Positions 6,786 to 13,535 of a stretch of 13,645 nucleotides of DNA are shown here, piece after piece. Source of the stretch: an uncultured Bacilli bacterium. Lineage in GTDB: Bacteria > Bacillota_I > Bacilli_A > RF39 > UBA660. The stretch spans positions 1 through 13,645 of the forward strand of contig CAKONA010000006.1 in NCBI GenBank assembly GCA_934096785.1. Direction: 5' to 3'. Positions within the stretch are counted from its first letter, which is position 1; each line of letters begins with the position of its first letter. The translations under genes and the position numbers were made by a program. The notes below the pieces were generated by a model. The model was not told where the DNA came from. It was given only the letters and a program-made list of their open reading frames with translations, and searched no databases.

Positions 6786-7793
6786 ATGGGAAGTGAAAGA
6801 TTAACAATTGATACTGAGAGATTACGTGATGATATTTTTAAAATGAAAAAATATTTTAGTAAGAGTCCTCGTGCAGATGATATTAGAAATGATTATTGTA
6901 GTTTTTTGACTTTAGTGCTTATGTATGAAAATATTACTGATGAAAAGATAGATACAAGTGATATATTTATAAATCCTAAGAAGGCTAGAAAGATACTTAA
7001 TTATGAGAATGAAAGAGATAATGTTAGATTTCGTGAATTTTTAGAAAAATATTTTAGTGATATTGCTAGTGTTTTACTTCAGTTTTATGTAAGAGGGGAT
7101 GGAAAAAATATAATGGATATGCCTTTTTATTCAGTAATGAGAAAATACAATAAAAAGGATTTTACTGATATAATACTTGATTATTTCTCTAAATATGGAA
7201 TTCGTGAAGAAAGAATCGCTAAAAAATATTTTATGGAAAATAGAATTCAAAATGGTGTTTATATGGATGAAGGTCTTGGATACCTTGTAAACTGTGTTAT
7301 GAATAAATCTGGATATATATTTACTTCGTATAAAGAACTTGATTCTTTTTGTCAAAGTATTATAGTTCATGAACTAGGTCATGCGATTGATGATGAAGTG
7401 TTTGCTTTTCCTCAATATAAGAAACTTGGTAAGTGTGATGTTTTAACTGAAGTGCCATCTACGTTCTTTGAAATTGGTTTTGCATTCTTTTTGAAAGACC
7501 AAAATATAGACAGGGATGGAAGTATTATTATAATTAATGATATTATTAGAAGAATTATGGAAACAGCTGAAGGTGTAAAATTAATTATAAATGAACAAGT
7601 AAAGAATGGAAGAGTTGTTCTTGAAGATGGTGGATACGCTGTAATAGATGATGAAACTTTAAGTTTGATTGATATAATTACATATGGACTTTCTTATTAT
7701 ATTTCATTTTATCTACAATGTATGTTAGATGGTGATTATAAAGGTTTCATGAAAAGGTTTTATAATTTCTTAACTACAAGAGTTATCACTTGA
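6786..7793 (+). CDS. Array member 1: M3-like metallopeptidase, C-terminally frameshifted
   Basis: The first gene of the array has AAGGAGG (6775-6781) just upstream of its ATG. The product has no signal peptide and is probably cytoplasmic. The zinc site is H195-E196-L-G-H199 with E222 in TEVPSTFFE, the M3 arrangement in which two His and a downstream Glu bind zinc and the Glu of HExxH activates water. Upstream landmarks are IDTERLRDDI, SPRADDIRNDY, YNKKDFTDIILDYFSKYG and YFMENRIQNG. The C-terminal aromatic block (YGLSYYISFYLQCMLDG) is intact. The frame then breaks: it reads TTRVIT and stops at TGA 7791-7793, while the expected ending continues in another frame to 7902. The product is 335 residues instead of about 372. 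All catalytic landmarks precede the break, so it may still work. A sequencing error is possible. Confidence 0.85.
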   Translation: MGSERLTIDTERLRDDIFKMKKYFSKSPRADDIRNDYCSFLTLVLMYENITDEKIDTSDIFINPKKARKILNYENERDNVRFREFLEKYFSDIASVLLQFYVRGDGKNIMDMPFYSVMRKYNKKDFTDIILDYFSKYGIREERIAKKYFMENRIQNGVYMDEGLGYLVNCVMNKSGYIFTSYKELDSFCQSIIVHELGHAIDDEVFAFPQYKKLGKCDVLTEVPSTFFEIGFAFFLKDQNIDRDGSIIIINDIIRRIMETAEGVKLIINEQVKNGRVVLEDGGYAVIDDETLSLIDIITYGLSYYISFYLQCMLDGDYKGFMKRFYNFLTTRVIT

Positions 7794-7902
7794 AGAGGGC
7801 ATTGAAACTTTAGGAATTAATTATGATGACTTTATGGAAAGTAATAAATTAATTTCTAAAGTTAAAGAGAATACTATAGAGTTAAAGAAAAGATTTAAAT
7901 AG
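7774..7902 (+). pseudogene. Out-of-frame C-terminus of array member 1
   Basis: In the frame one base away from the gene above, 7774-7902 reads LQELSLEEGIETLGINYDDF, then a lysine-rich tail ending KKRFK and TAG. This matches the C-terminal ending of other members, such as LTLEESINMLGINRDDF and ELKRRFNL in the gene at 11285. The overlap between the two frames is 7774-7790. A loss of 2 or 5 nt (or a 1-nt gain) near 7780-7783 explains it. No slippery heptamer is visible there, so programmed frameshifting is not supported. Confidence 0.8.
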
Positions 7903-7913
7903 GGTGATTTATG
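7900..7913 (+). promoter_or_regulatory. Stop codon embedded in the ribosome binding site, junction 1-2
   Basis: The ancestral stop TAG (7900-7902) runs into AGGGTG, and the ATG of member 2 is at 7911. Because of the frameshift, ribosomes on member 1 now stop at 7793, about 117 nt earlier, which should weaken coupling at this junction. Confidence 0.6.
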
Positions 7914-9026
7914 GAAAAGTTAGAGATAGATAAAAAAAGATTACATGATGACTTAGTAATGTTAAGAGACTTTTATGGTAGTGTTTCTTATGATAAGAGG
8001 TATGCTGATGACTATTACTGTTTTATGGAATTAACTAAAATTTATGAAGTGTTGATGTTAAAAGAATTTCCATATGACAGGATTAAAATACTTGAAGGTG
8101 TAGTTGATAGTGATGAATATTATACAGCTTCTTTAAAAAAAGAGATTAAAGATAATTTTGATTGGATAAGCAAGCTTTATAGTTCTTTTAATGAAAAAGT
8201 AGAAGGTAATATTGAGTCTGTTAAATTACGTAATAATCATGATTACTTAAAAAAATACAATATTTCTGAAATTAGAGATATAATGATTGATTACTTTAGA
8301 TTGTATGGGGAAAAGGAAGAAAAGTTTGTAAGAAGTTATTTTGATGAAAAGAGAATACAAATGGGAGCACCACTTCTTGACTGTGAAGGAGAACACATAT
8401 CTACTATGTATGGAAATGTTAGTTATATTCTTTTATCATTTAATAGACATAATGAATTTGATAGTTACTTATTTACTGTACTTGCTCATGAACTTGGTCA
8501 TGCGATTGATTCAAGTCTTGCCTATTCTAAATATAAAACAAGTGAAGAAAAGTTTCCAGTGTTAGAAATACCTTCAGAGTTCTTTGAAATTGGACTTTTA
8601 AGATTCTTAAAAGAAAATAAGATAGATGAAGTAGGTGCTGATATTTTAAAACAAATAATAGTTAGTGATATCATTTCATCTTCAATAAATATTGATTTGG
8701 TCAAAAAGAAATATAAAAAAGGAAAGAATATAAAACTTGTAGGGAGTGACTCAGTAAGATTGGATGACGGGAGAGTAATACCTGTATTTAATGATATGCT
8801 TTATGGATTTGGTCAGTATATGGGACTTTACTTAGATAATATGTTAGATGGGAACTATAAGGATTTTATGAAAAGATTTTATTATTTCATGAGAAAAAAA
8901 GAATTTATGACTATTGATGAAATTTTAGAAACACTTGGAATAGATAAGGATGACTTTATTTGTGGAGGAGCTTTAGCACAAACATTAATTGAAGAAAATA
9001 AAGTGCTTAGTAAAAAGTATAAGTAG
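7911..9026 (+). CDS. Array member 2: M3-like metallopeptidase
   Basis: This 371-residue, probably cytoplasmic protein starts MEKLEIDKKRLHDDL at an ATG preceded by AGGGTG. Zinc site: H193-E194-L-G-H197 with E219 in LEIPSEFFEIG, 22 residues after the second His and the shortest spacing in the array. The stretch YILLSFNRHNEFDSYLFTVLAHELGHAID (about 173-200) parallels the strand and helix ahead of the zinc site in oligoendopeptidase F. The SPRxDD element near residue 25-35 is degenerate here (SVSYDKRYADDY), and residues 40-125 do not resemble the other members. The C-terminal half has YGFGQYMGLYLDNMLDGNYKDFMKRFY and LETLGIDKDDF, the expected ending. The family assignment follows from the zinc-site layout; the substrate is unknown. 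Confidence 0.85.
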   Translation: MEKLEIDKKRLHDDLVMLRDFYGSVSYDKRYADDYYCFMELTKIYEVLMLKEFPYDRIKILEGVVDSDEYYTASLKKEIKDNFDWISKLYSSFNEKVEGNIESVKLRNNHDYLKKYNISEIRDIMIDYFRLYGEKEEKFVRSYFDEKRIQMGAPLLDCEGEHISTMYGNVSYILLSFNRHNEFDSYLFTVLAHELGHAIDSSLAYSKYKTSEEKFPVLEIPSEFFEIGLLRFLKENKIDEVGADILKQIIVSDIISSSINIDLVKKKYKKGKNIKLVGSDSVRLDDGRVIPVFNDMLYGFGQYMGLYLDNMLDGNYKDFMKRFYYFMRKKEFMTIDEILETLGIDKDDFICGGALAQTLIEENKVLSKKYK

Positions 9027-9036
9027 GTGGTTTATG
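9024..9036 (+). promoter_or_regulatory. Stop codon embedded in the ribosome binding site, junction 2-3
   Basis: TAG (9024-9026) overlaps AGGTGG (9025-9030), and ATG follows at 9034, leaving a 7-nt gap. This decides the start of member 3: an in-frame start at 8989 inside member 2 would add 15 residues that no other member has. Confidence 0.75.
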
Positions 9037-10152
9037 GAGAAATTAGAGATAGATACTGAAAGATTAAAGAGTGAACTACATAGAGTAAGAAAATATTATG
9101 AAGGAAATCCTCTTAGCAAGGACATTTTGAATGATTACTTTACTTATAAAAATTTAGCAGGTATTTTAAATGATATGACACATGAAGATATATTAACGAA
9201 TGCTTCATATGACTCTTTGAAATTCTTACGTATGAAGATAGATGATATAAGAAGGTCTTCTTTAACTTTTAATGAATGGTTAAATGAGTATGTTGATTTT
9301 ATTAATTTATATTTGAGTGCTTACTTTCGTGTGATAGAAGAAATAAAATTTGTTAATGTTAAAGAGAATTTAAAAGAAAAAGAGTATAGTCTTCGTGAAT
9401 TAAAAGAAATAATATTAGATTATTATAGTAAAGTAGGTGATTTTGAATATAGTGTAGCTAAAAAGTATTTTCAGGAAGGAAGAATACAAATGGAACATAA
9501 AGAAATGAAATTGTTTAATGGATTCTTCGCTTCTATAATTCATGATAAATTTGGTTATATATTTCTTAACGGAGATAAAATTAATTCGTTACTTTTAAGT
9601 ACTCTTACTCATGAGATAGGTCATGCGATTGATCATGAAAAACATTATTTTCAAGATATTAAATATAAGGATAGTTATAATGATTTAATGTCTGAGGTAC
9701 CATCTACTTATTATGAAGTTGGTATTATGAAATTCTTAAGGGAAAATGGTATTGACGAATTTGGAGGAAGTCTATTACTTCAGGAGTTCTATATGTATAT
9801 AATTTTATACTGTAAACATATTAATATGCTTGCGGTTGAAAAAGAAAAATATGGTAGGTTAAATATAAATGATACTGGAAAAATTATATTGCATGATGGA
9901 AGTATAATAAATGTTGTAAAAGATATAAAATATATGATTAGTGATTATTTAACATTGTTCTTACAAAGCAAAGATAGAGATAGTAAGGAAACAGTTAAAA
10001 TGTTACATGAAGTATTATCTAAAAGATATGAATGTAATCTTTATGATATTTTGAGACTATTTCAAATAGAAATTGATGATTTTGTATGTGCAAAAGGAAT
10101 AAAAAATGATATTATAGATAACAATAATATTCTTAAAAAGAAATGTGAGTAG
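9034..10152 (+). CDS. Array member 3: M3-like metallopeptidase (pair A)
   Basis: This 372-residue protein starts MEKLEIDTERLKSEL. Zinc site: H193-E194-I-G-H197 with E221 in SEVPSTYYEVG, 24 residues on. It is the closest relative of the next gene. Both have RLKSEL, YYEGNP instead of SPR, LTHE/MTHE near residue 50, KKYFQEGRIQ, and a shared C-terminal ending (RDxKETVK, LSKRYE, NNNILKKK). Both lack the MLDGNYKxFMKRFY block found in members 1, 2 and 5, having KDRDSKETVK in its place. The upstream aromatic element is weaker too (YMISDYLTLFL). In M3 enzymes tyrosines in this C-terminal region help stabilise the transition state, so the change may alter activity or specificity, which is inference. 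TAG at 10150-10152 overlaps the next ribosome binding site. Confidence 0.85.
   Translation: MEKLEIDTERLKSELHRVRKYYEGNPLSKDILNDYFTYKNLAGILNDMTHEDILTNASYDSLKFLRMKIDDIRRSSLTFNEWLNEYVDFINLYLSAYFRVIEEIKFVNVKENLKEKEYSLRELKEIILDYYSKVGDFEYSVAKKYFQEGRIQMEHKEMKLFNGFFASIIHDKFGYIFLNGDKINSLLLSTLTHEIGHAIDHEKHYFQDIKYKDSYNDLMSEVPSTYYEVGIMKFLRENGIDEFGGSLLLQEFYMYIILYCKHINMLAVEKEKYGRLNINDTGKIILHDGSIINVVKDIKYMISDYLTLFLQSKDRDSKETVKMLHEVLSKRYECNLYDILRLFQIEIDDFVCAKGIKNDIIDNNNILKKKCE
9453..9489 (+). repeat. 37-bp exact direct repeat, copy 1 (in member 3)
   Basis: This segment encodes the VAKKYFQEGRIQ region and is identical base for base to 10579-10615 in member 4. The same region is much less conserved in DNA in other members, so it marks a recent duplication or gene conversion between members 3 and 4. 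Confidence 0.85.
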
Positions 10153-10162
10153 GTGTGTTATG
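10150..10162 (+). promoter_or_regulatory. Stop codon embedded in the ribosome binding site, junction 3-4
   Basis: TAG (10150-10152) runs into AGGTGTG and ATG follows at 10160, a 7-nt gap like junction 2-3. A GTG at 10145 is in frame with member 4 but has no binding site of its own and would overlap member 3, so 10160 is preferred. Confidence 0.7.
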
Positions 10163-11275
10163 GAAAAGATAGAAATAGATACTAATAGACTAAAGAGTGA
10201 ACTACTTAAAGTTAAGGAGTATTATGAGGGAAATCCTAATAGTGATGACATTAAAAATGATTATCTTAATTTTAGGGCTCTTGCGAATAGATATAGTACT
10301 TTAACACATGAAAGTATTTTAGGGGACGTTACATATGATGTGATGTTATTTGATTTTATAAAGGCAGATTATATACATAATTCATCTAGAATATTTTGTA
10401 GTTACTTAAATAGATATATTGATTTTGTTAATGCTTTTTTAATAGGATATAGTTATATGACAAAGAAGATAGGTTTAATTAATACAAAAGGTAAACCATT
10501 AGATAAAGTGTATAGTCTTAAAGAGTTTAAAGAGATACTACTTGATTATTATAGTTCTATTGGAGAATTTGAATATAATGTAGCTAAAAAGTATTTTCAG
10601 GAAGGAAGAATACAAGCTGGAAATAAAAATACTGAGGTTCTTGGTAGTTTTCTTGGTTTAATTCATGAAAAGTGTGGTTATATATTTACAGGTAGTGATA
10701 AACTTGATTCTTCATTGCTTTCTACACTTGCTCATGAACTAGGGCATGCGATTGATTATGAGAAATATTATTTTCCAGATAATAAAATGAAAGATAGTTT
10801 TACTGATTTATTTGCTGAAGTTCCATCTACTTATCATGAAATAGGTATATTAAAATTCTTAAAAGAAAATGATATTGATGAGATTGGTGCACGCCTTTTA
10901 TTTCAAAATATTTATAATTTTATACTTAGAATGTCAAAACGTATAAGTAGAGTTGCAAGTGATGTTAGTAGATACGGAGAAATTAATGTAAAAGACGATG
11001 GTACTTTAAAATTGAATGATGGAACTGATATAAATATTAGAGCTGATATGAAATATTCAATATCAAACTACTTAGCATTATTCTTGCTTGATAAAGATAG
11101 AGATACAAAAGAAACGGTAAAGATTATAGATGAAGCATTATCTAAGAGATATGAGTCTACTATTTATGATTTTTTAAAAAATGTAAATGTACAATCTAAT
11201 GATTTAATGTGCGCAAAAGGATTAGAAAGTGATATTATAGAAAATAACAATATTCTTAAAAAGAAATATATGTAG
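10160..11275 (+). CDS. Array member 4: M3-like metallopeptidase (pair B)
   Basis: This 371-residue protein starts MEKIEIDTNRLKSEL. Zinc site: H192-E193-L-G-H196 with E220 in AEVPSTYHEIG, 24 residues on. It is the sister of the gene before it: the catalytic region runs nearly in parallel (YYSSIGEFEYNVAKKYFQEGRIQ, CGYIF, LSTLAHELGHAIDYEKYYF) and both end NNNILKKK. Like its sister it lacks the MLDGNYK block (it has LLDKDRDTKETVK), and its last region is further diverged: NVNVQSNDL replaces the LGIDxDDF seen in members 1, 2 and 5. The N-terminal ~40-125 segment differs from non-sister members. No signal peptide. It probably has the same chemistry with altered substrate binding, as inference. Confidence 0.85.
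   Translation: MEKIEIDTNRLKSELLKVKEYYEGNPNSDDIKNDYLNFRALANRYSTLTHESILGDVTYDVMLFDFIKADYIHNSSRIFCSYLNRYIDFVNAFLIGYSYMTKKIGLINTKGKPLDKVYSLKEFKEILLDYYSSIGEFEYNVAKKYFQEGRIQAGNKNTEVLGSFLGLIHEKCGYIFTGSDKLDSSLLSTLAHELGHAIDYEKYYFPDNKMKDSFTDLFAEVPSTYHEIGILKFLKENDIDEIGARLLFQNIYNFILRMSKRISRVASDVSRYGEINVKDDGTLKLNDGTDINIRADMKYSISNYLALFLLDKDRDTKETVKIIDEALSKRYESTIYDFLKNVNVQSNDLMCAKGLESDIIENNNILKKKYM
10579..10615 (+). repeat. 37-bp exact direct repeat, copy 2 (in member 4)
   Basis: Identical to 9453-9489 in the preceding gene, 1126 bp upstream. It encodes VAKKYFQEGRIQ. Confidence 0.85.
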
Positions 11276-11287
11276 GGGGGATGTATG
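11273..11287 (+). promoter_or_regulatory. Stop codon embedded in a G-rich ribosome binding site, junction 4-5
   Basis: TAG (11273-11275) continues as a run of six G (11275-11280), and the start ATG is at 11285. Another ATG at 11281 is out of frame with the family protein and is not the start. Confidence 0.7.
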
Positions 11288-12403
11288 GAGAAGTTAAAGA
11301 TAGATACTAAAAGATTACATGATGAACTTGTTAGTCTTAGAAATTATTATAGTAGAAGTCCACGTAAGGATGACTTAAAGAATGATTATAATGCTTTTAA
11401 AGATTTGGTAAGTGTATACGAGAATCTTACAGGTGAAGAGTTTAAAACTGATGGGTTGTTTCCTAATAAAAAGAAAGTAGAAGATATGCTTGATAAGAGT
11501 GCTATTAAAATGGGAAGTGAAATGTTTAAAAATATTGAAGATTACTTTGATTTTACATATAAGACTTTTTGTAATTTCTACAATAAGAATATTCAAAATA
11601 TATTGGATGTACCTTACTTTGCAGCTATGAGAAGATATAATGAAAAAGAGTTTAAAGACATTATACTTGACTATTATAGTAAGTATGGTAATCATGAATA
11701 TGAACTTGCTCATAAGTATTTTGATGAAGGAAGAATACAAATAGGTTATCCATTATGGGATGCTGAAGGGTATCATTATAGTACTATATATGGAAATATT
11801 GGTTATATAGTTTTATCACTTAATTTGTTAGATTCATATTGTCAAAATATTTTAGTTCATGAACTAGGACATGCGATAGATAATAGTTTAGTACTTTCTC
11901 CTTTAAGAAAAAAGATAGATTATTCAGACTCTTTATTAGAAGTACCATCTTCATTCTTTGAACTTGGGTTTACGAAGTTCTTAAAAGATAATAAGATAGA
12001 CGTAGATGGAGCTAATATTATGTTTCAAGATACATTTGTTGGTCTTAGAAATTCAGCTATAAGTATTGATGCTTTAAATGATGAAGTTCAAAAAGGATAT
12101 GATATATTGATAGATGAAGAAGGTGAGTCTACGCTTAGTGATGGAGAGGTAGTACAAACACATAAGATATTTACATATGGAATTTCTTATTACATAGCTT
12201 TGTATTTACAATGTATGTTAGATGGAAACTATAAAGAATTTATGAAAGACTTTTATGGATTTTTAGCTAATAGAGATAAACTAACTTTAGAAGAAAGTAT
12301 TAATATGCTTGGAATAAACAGGGATGACTTTATAAAAGGCAATGTGATAAAACCACTTGTCAAGGAAACAAACATGGAATTAAAGAGGAGATTTAACTTA
12401 TGA
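11285..12403 (+). CDS. Array member 5: M3-like metallopeptidase (best family reference)
   Basis: This 372-residue protein shows every family landmark and is a good reference copy. It has MEKLKIDTKRLHDEL, SPRKDDLKNDY, RRYNEKEFKDIILDYYSKYG, KYFDEGRIQIG and YGNIGYIVLSLN. Then come H192-E193-L-G-H196-AID, E219 in LEVPSSFFELG (23 residues on), KFLKDNKIDVDG, YGISYYIALYLQCMLDGNYKEFMKDFY, LGINRDDF and a final KRRF. The block YIVLSLNLLDSYCQNILVHELGHAID lines up with the pre-zinc strand and helix of oligoendopeptidase F, and the C-terminal Tyr-rich block with its transition-state tyrosines. It is most similar to member 1. The codons for the final KRRF contain the next gene's ribosome binding site, and TGA (12401-12403) overlaps the next ATG by 4 bp. 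No signal peptide. Confidence 0.88.
   Translation: MEKLKIDTKRLHDELVSLRNYYSRSPRKDDLKNDYNAFKDLVSVYENLTGEEFKTDGLFPNKKKVEDMLDKSAIKMGSEMFKNIEDYFDFTYKTFCNFYNKNIQNILDVPYFAAMRRYNEKEFKDIILDYYSKYGNHEYELAHKYFDEGRIQIGYPLWDAEGYHYSTIYGNIGYIVLSLNLLDSYCQNILVHELGHAIDNSLVLSPLRKKIDYSDSLLEVPSSFFELGFTKFLKDNKIDVDGANIMFQDTFVGLRNSAISIDALNDEVQKGYDILIDEEGESTLSDGEVVQTHKIFTYGISYYIALYLQCMLDGNYKEFMKDFYGFLANRDKLTLEESINMLGINRDDFIKGNVIKPLVKETNMELKRRFNL
12385..12403 (+). promoter_or_regulatory. Overlapping stop-start ATGATG with binding site in the KRRF codons, junction 5-6
   Basis: GAGGAG (12385-12390) lies within the AAG-AGG-AGA codons of member 5's Lys-Arg-Arg. ATGA at 12400-12403 joins the next start and the TGA stop. 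A second in-frame ATG at 12403 is possible, but 12400 has the better 9-nt spacing. Confidence 0.75.
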
Positions 12404-13533
12404 TGAGTGGTGATAATATTAAAATAGATACTAAAAGACTTCATGATGATTTAGTTAAACTAAGAGAACTTTATAGTAAAAGTCCTCGTAAAACTGATTT
12501 AAGAAAAGGTTTAATTTTTACAGATGTGTTAAATGATATATCAGAAGTTTTAGGTGGTTCTAAAGTAAATATATATGAAGTAATACCTAATATTGATGAA
12601 GTTATTAGAATGAATAATAAAAAGGTTAATAAAGAAACTTTTCAATTCTATTATTTTATAGGGGAAGAACTATTTGATATTTATAATATGTTATTTCCCT
12701 ATATAAACCTTTCATTTGATGAAGAATTAAAAATAGTTCCTTTTAGAGATACTCTTAGAAAATATAGTTTAAATGATTTTAAAGATATATTGTTTGATTT
12801 CTTTAGTAAGTTTGGACCTTATGAAGAAAGTGTATCTCGTAAATATTTTGAAGAAAAGAGAATAGAGTTTGGATATCCTGATAGAGAAAATAGTGGAGGA
12901 TTTGTTGCTTCAAATATAAATGATTTAGGGTATATATATACTAAATATAGAGAACTTAATACAAGAAGTTTATCTGTTATGGCACATGAGATAGGTCATG
13001 CGATAGATTTTAAAAAATATTATAATACTCAAGGTATGAGAAATGCTAATGTATGTGATGTTTATATGGAAATACCTTCTGCATTCTTTGAAACTGCTTT
13101 TAGTAAGTATTTAAAAGAAAATAAGATTGATGAATTTGGAGGATACATGGCTTTTCAAAATATATTAGCACTTATATATGTAAGACTACTTGATATACAT
13201 AAATATTTTAAATTAAGAGAGAAATATAATCATATAACACTTAACACAGTAGGAGATGTAGTGTTTCCAAATGGACAAAAGGTAGAACTTAGAAAAGCAG
13301 TATTATATGCAGTAGCTTATTATGTAGCAGTTTTTCTTAATGATAAAGTAGATATTTATGATGAAAAATTTATGAGAAGGTTATATTCTGCTTCAATGAT
13401 GAGAGAAAGATTAGATTTAAAAGATGTAGTAGAGATACTTGGACTAGACTCAGAAGAGTTTAAAAATCCATTAAATTTAAAAGATGCAATGAAGGAAAAC
13501 AATGATGAAATTATAAGGAGGTTTAGATTATAA
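12400..13533 (+). CDS. Array member 6: M3-like metallopeptidase
   Basis: This 377-residue protein starts MMSGDNIKIDTKRLHDDL and has SPRKTDL near the front. Zinc site: H196-E197-I-G-H200-AID with E224 in MEIPSAFFETA, 24 residues on. It is the most divergent member outside the 3/4 pair. It has EKRIEFGYPDRENSGGF instead of RIQxG, and residues ~40-125 are unlike the rest. The C-terminal block is altered to YAVAYYVAVFLNDKVDIYDEKFMRRLY, keeping the tyrosines but not MLDGNYK. The end has LGLDSEEF and finishes RRFRL. The AGG-AGG codons of its final Arg-Arg are the ribosome binding site of the next gene. No signal peptide or membrane helix is visible. Confidence 0.85.
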   Translation: MMSGDNIKIDTKRLHDDLVKLRELYSKSPRKTDLRKGLIFTDVLNDISEVLGGSKVNIYEVIPNIDEVIRMNNKKVNKETFQFYYFIGEELFDIYNMLFPYINLSFDEELKIVPFRDTLRKYSLNDFKDILFDFFSKFGPYEESVSRKYFEEKRIEFGYPDRENSGGFVASNINDLGYIYTKYRELNTRSLSVMAHEIGHAIDFKKYYNTQGMRNANVCDVYMEIPSAFFETAFSKYLKENKIDEFGGYMAFQNILALIYVRLLDIHKYFKLREKYNHITLNTVGDVVFPNGQKVELRKAVLYAVAYYVAVFLNDKVDIYDEKFMRRLYSASMMRERLDLKDVVEILGLDSEEFKNPLNLKDAMKENNDEIIRRFRL

Positions 13534-13535
13534 TG
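13514..13535 (+). promoter_or_regulatory. Overlapping stop-start TAATG with binding site in the RRF codons, junction 6-7
   Basis: AAGGAGG (13514-13520) is formed by the codons for the terminal Arg-Arg of member 6. TAATG (13531-13535) overlaps the stop and the next start by one base. Confidence 0.75.

Noticed and set aside
7774..7793. Programmed frameshifting to produce full-length member 1
   Set aside because: No slippery heptamer or downstream stem-loop is visible, and other members have no comparable site.
8341..8704. Open frames on either strand inside array member 2
   Set aside because: They are shadows of the conserved catalytic region and do not match the family or any motif.
11375..11740. 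Minus-strand 121-codon open frame inside array member 5
   Set aside because: The AT-rich antisense of a real gene gives an Ile/Phe/Lys-rich frame that imitates a membrane protein; there is no ribosome binding site or conservation across paralogues.
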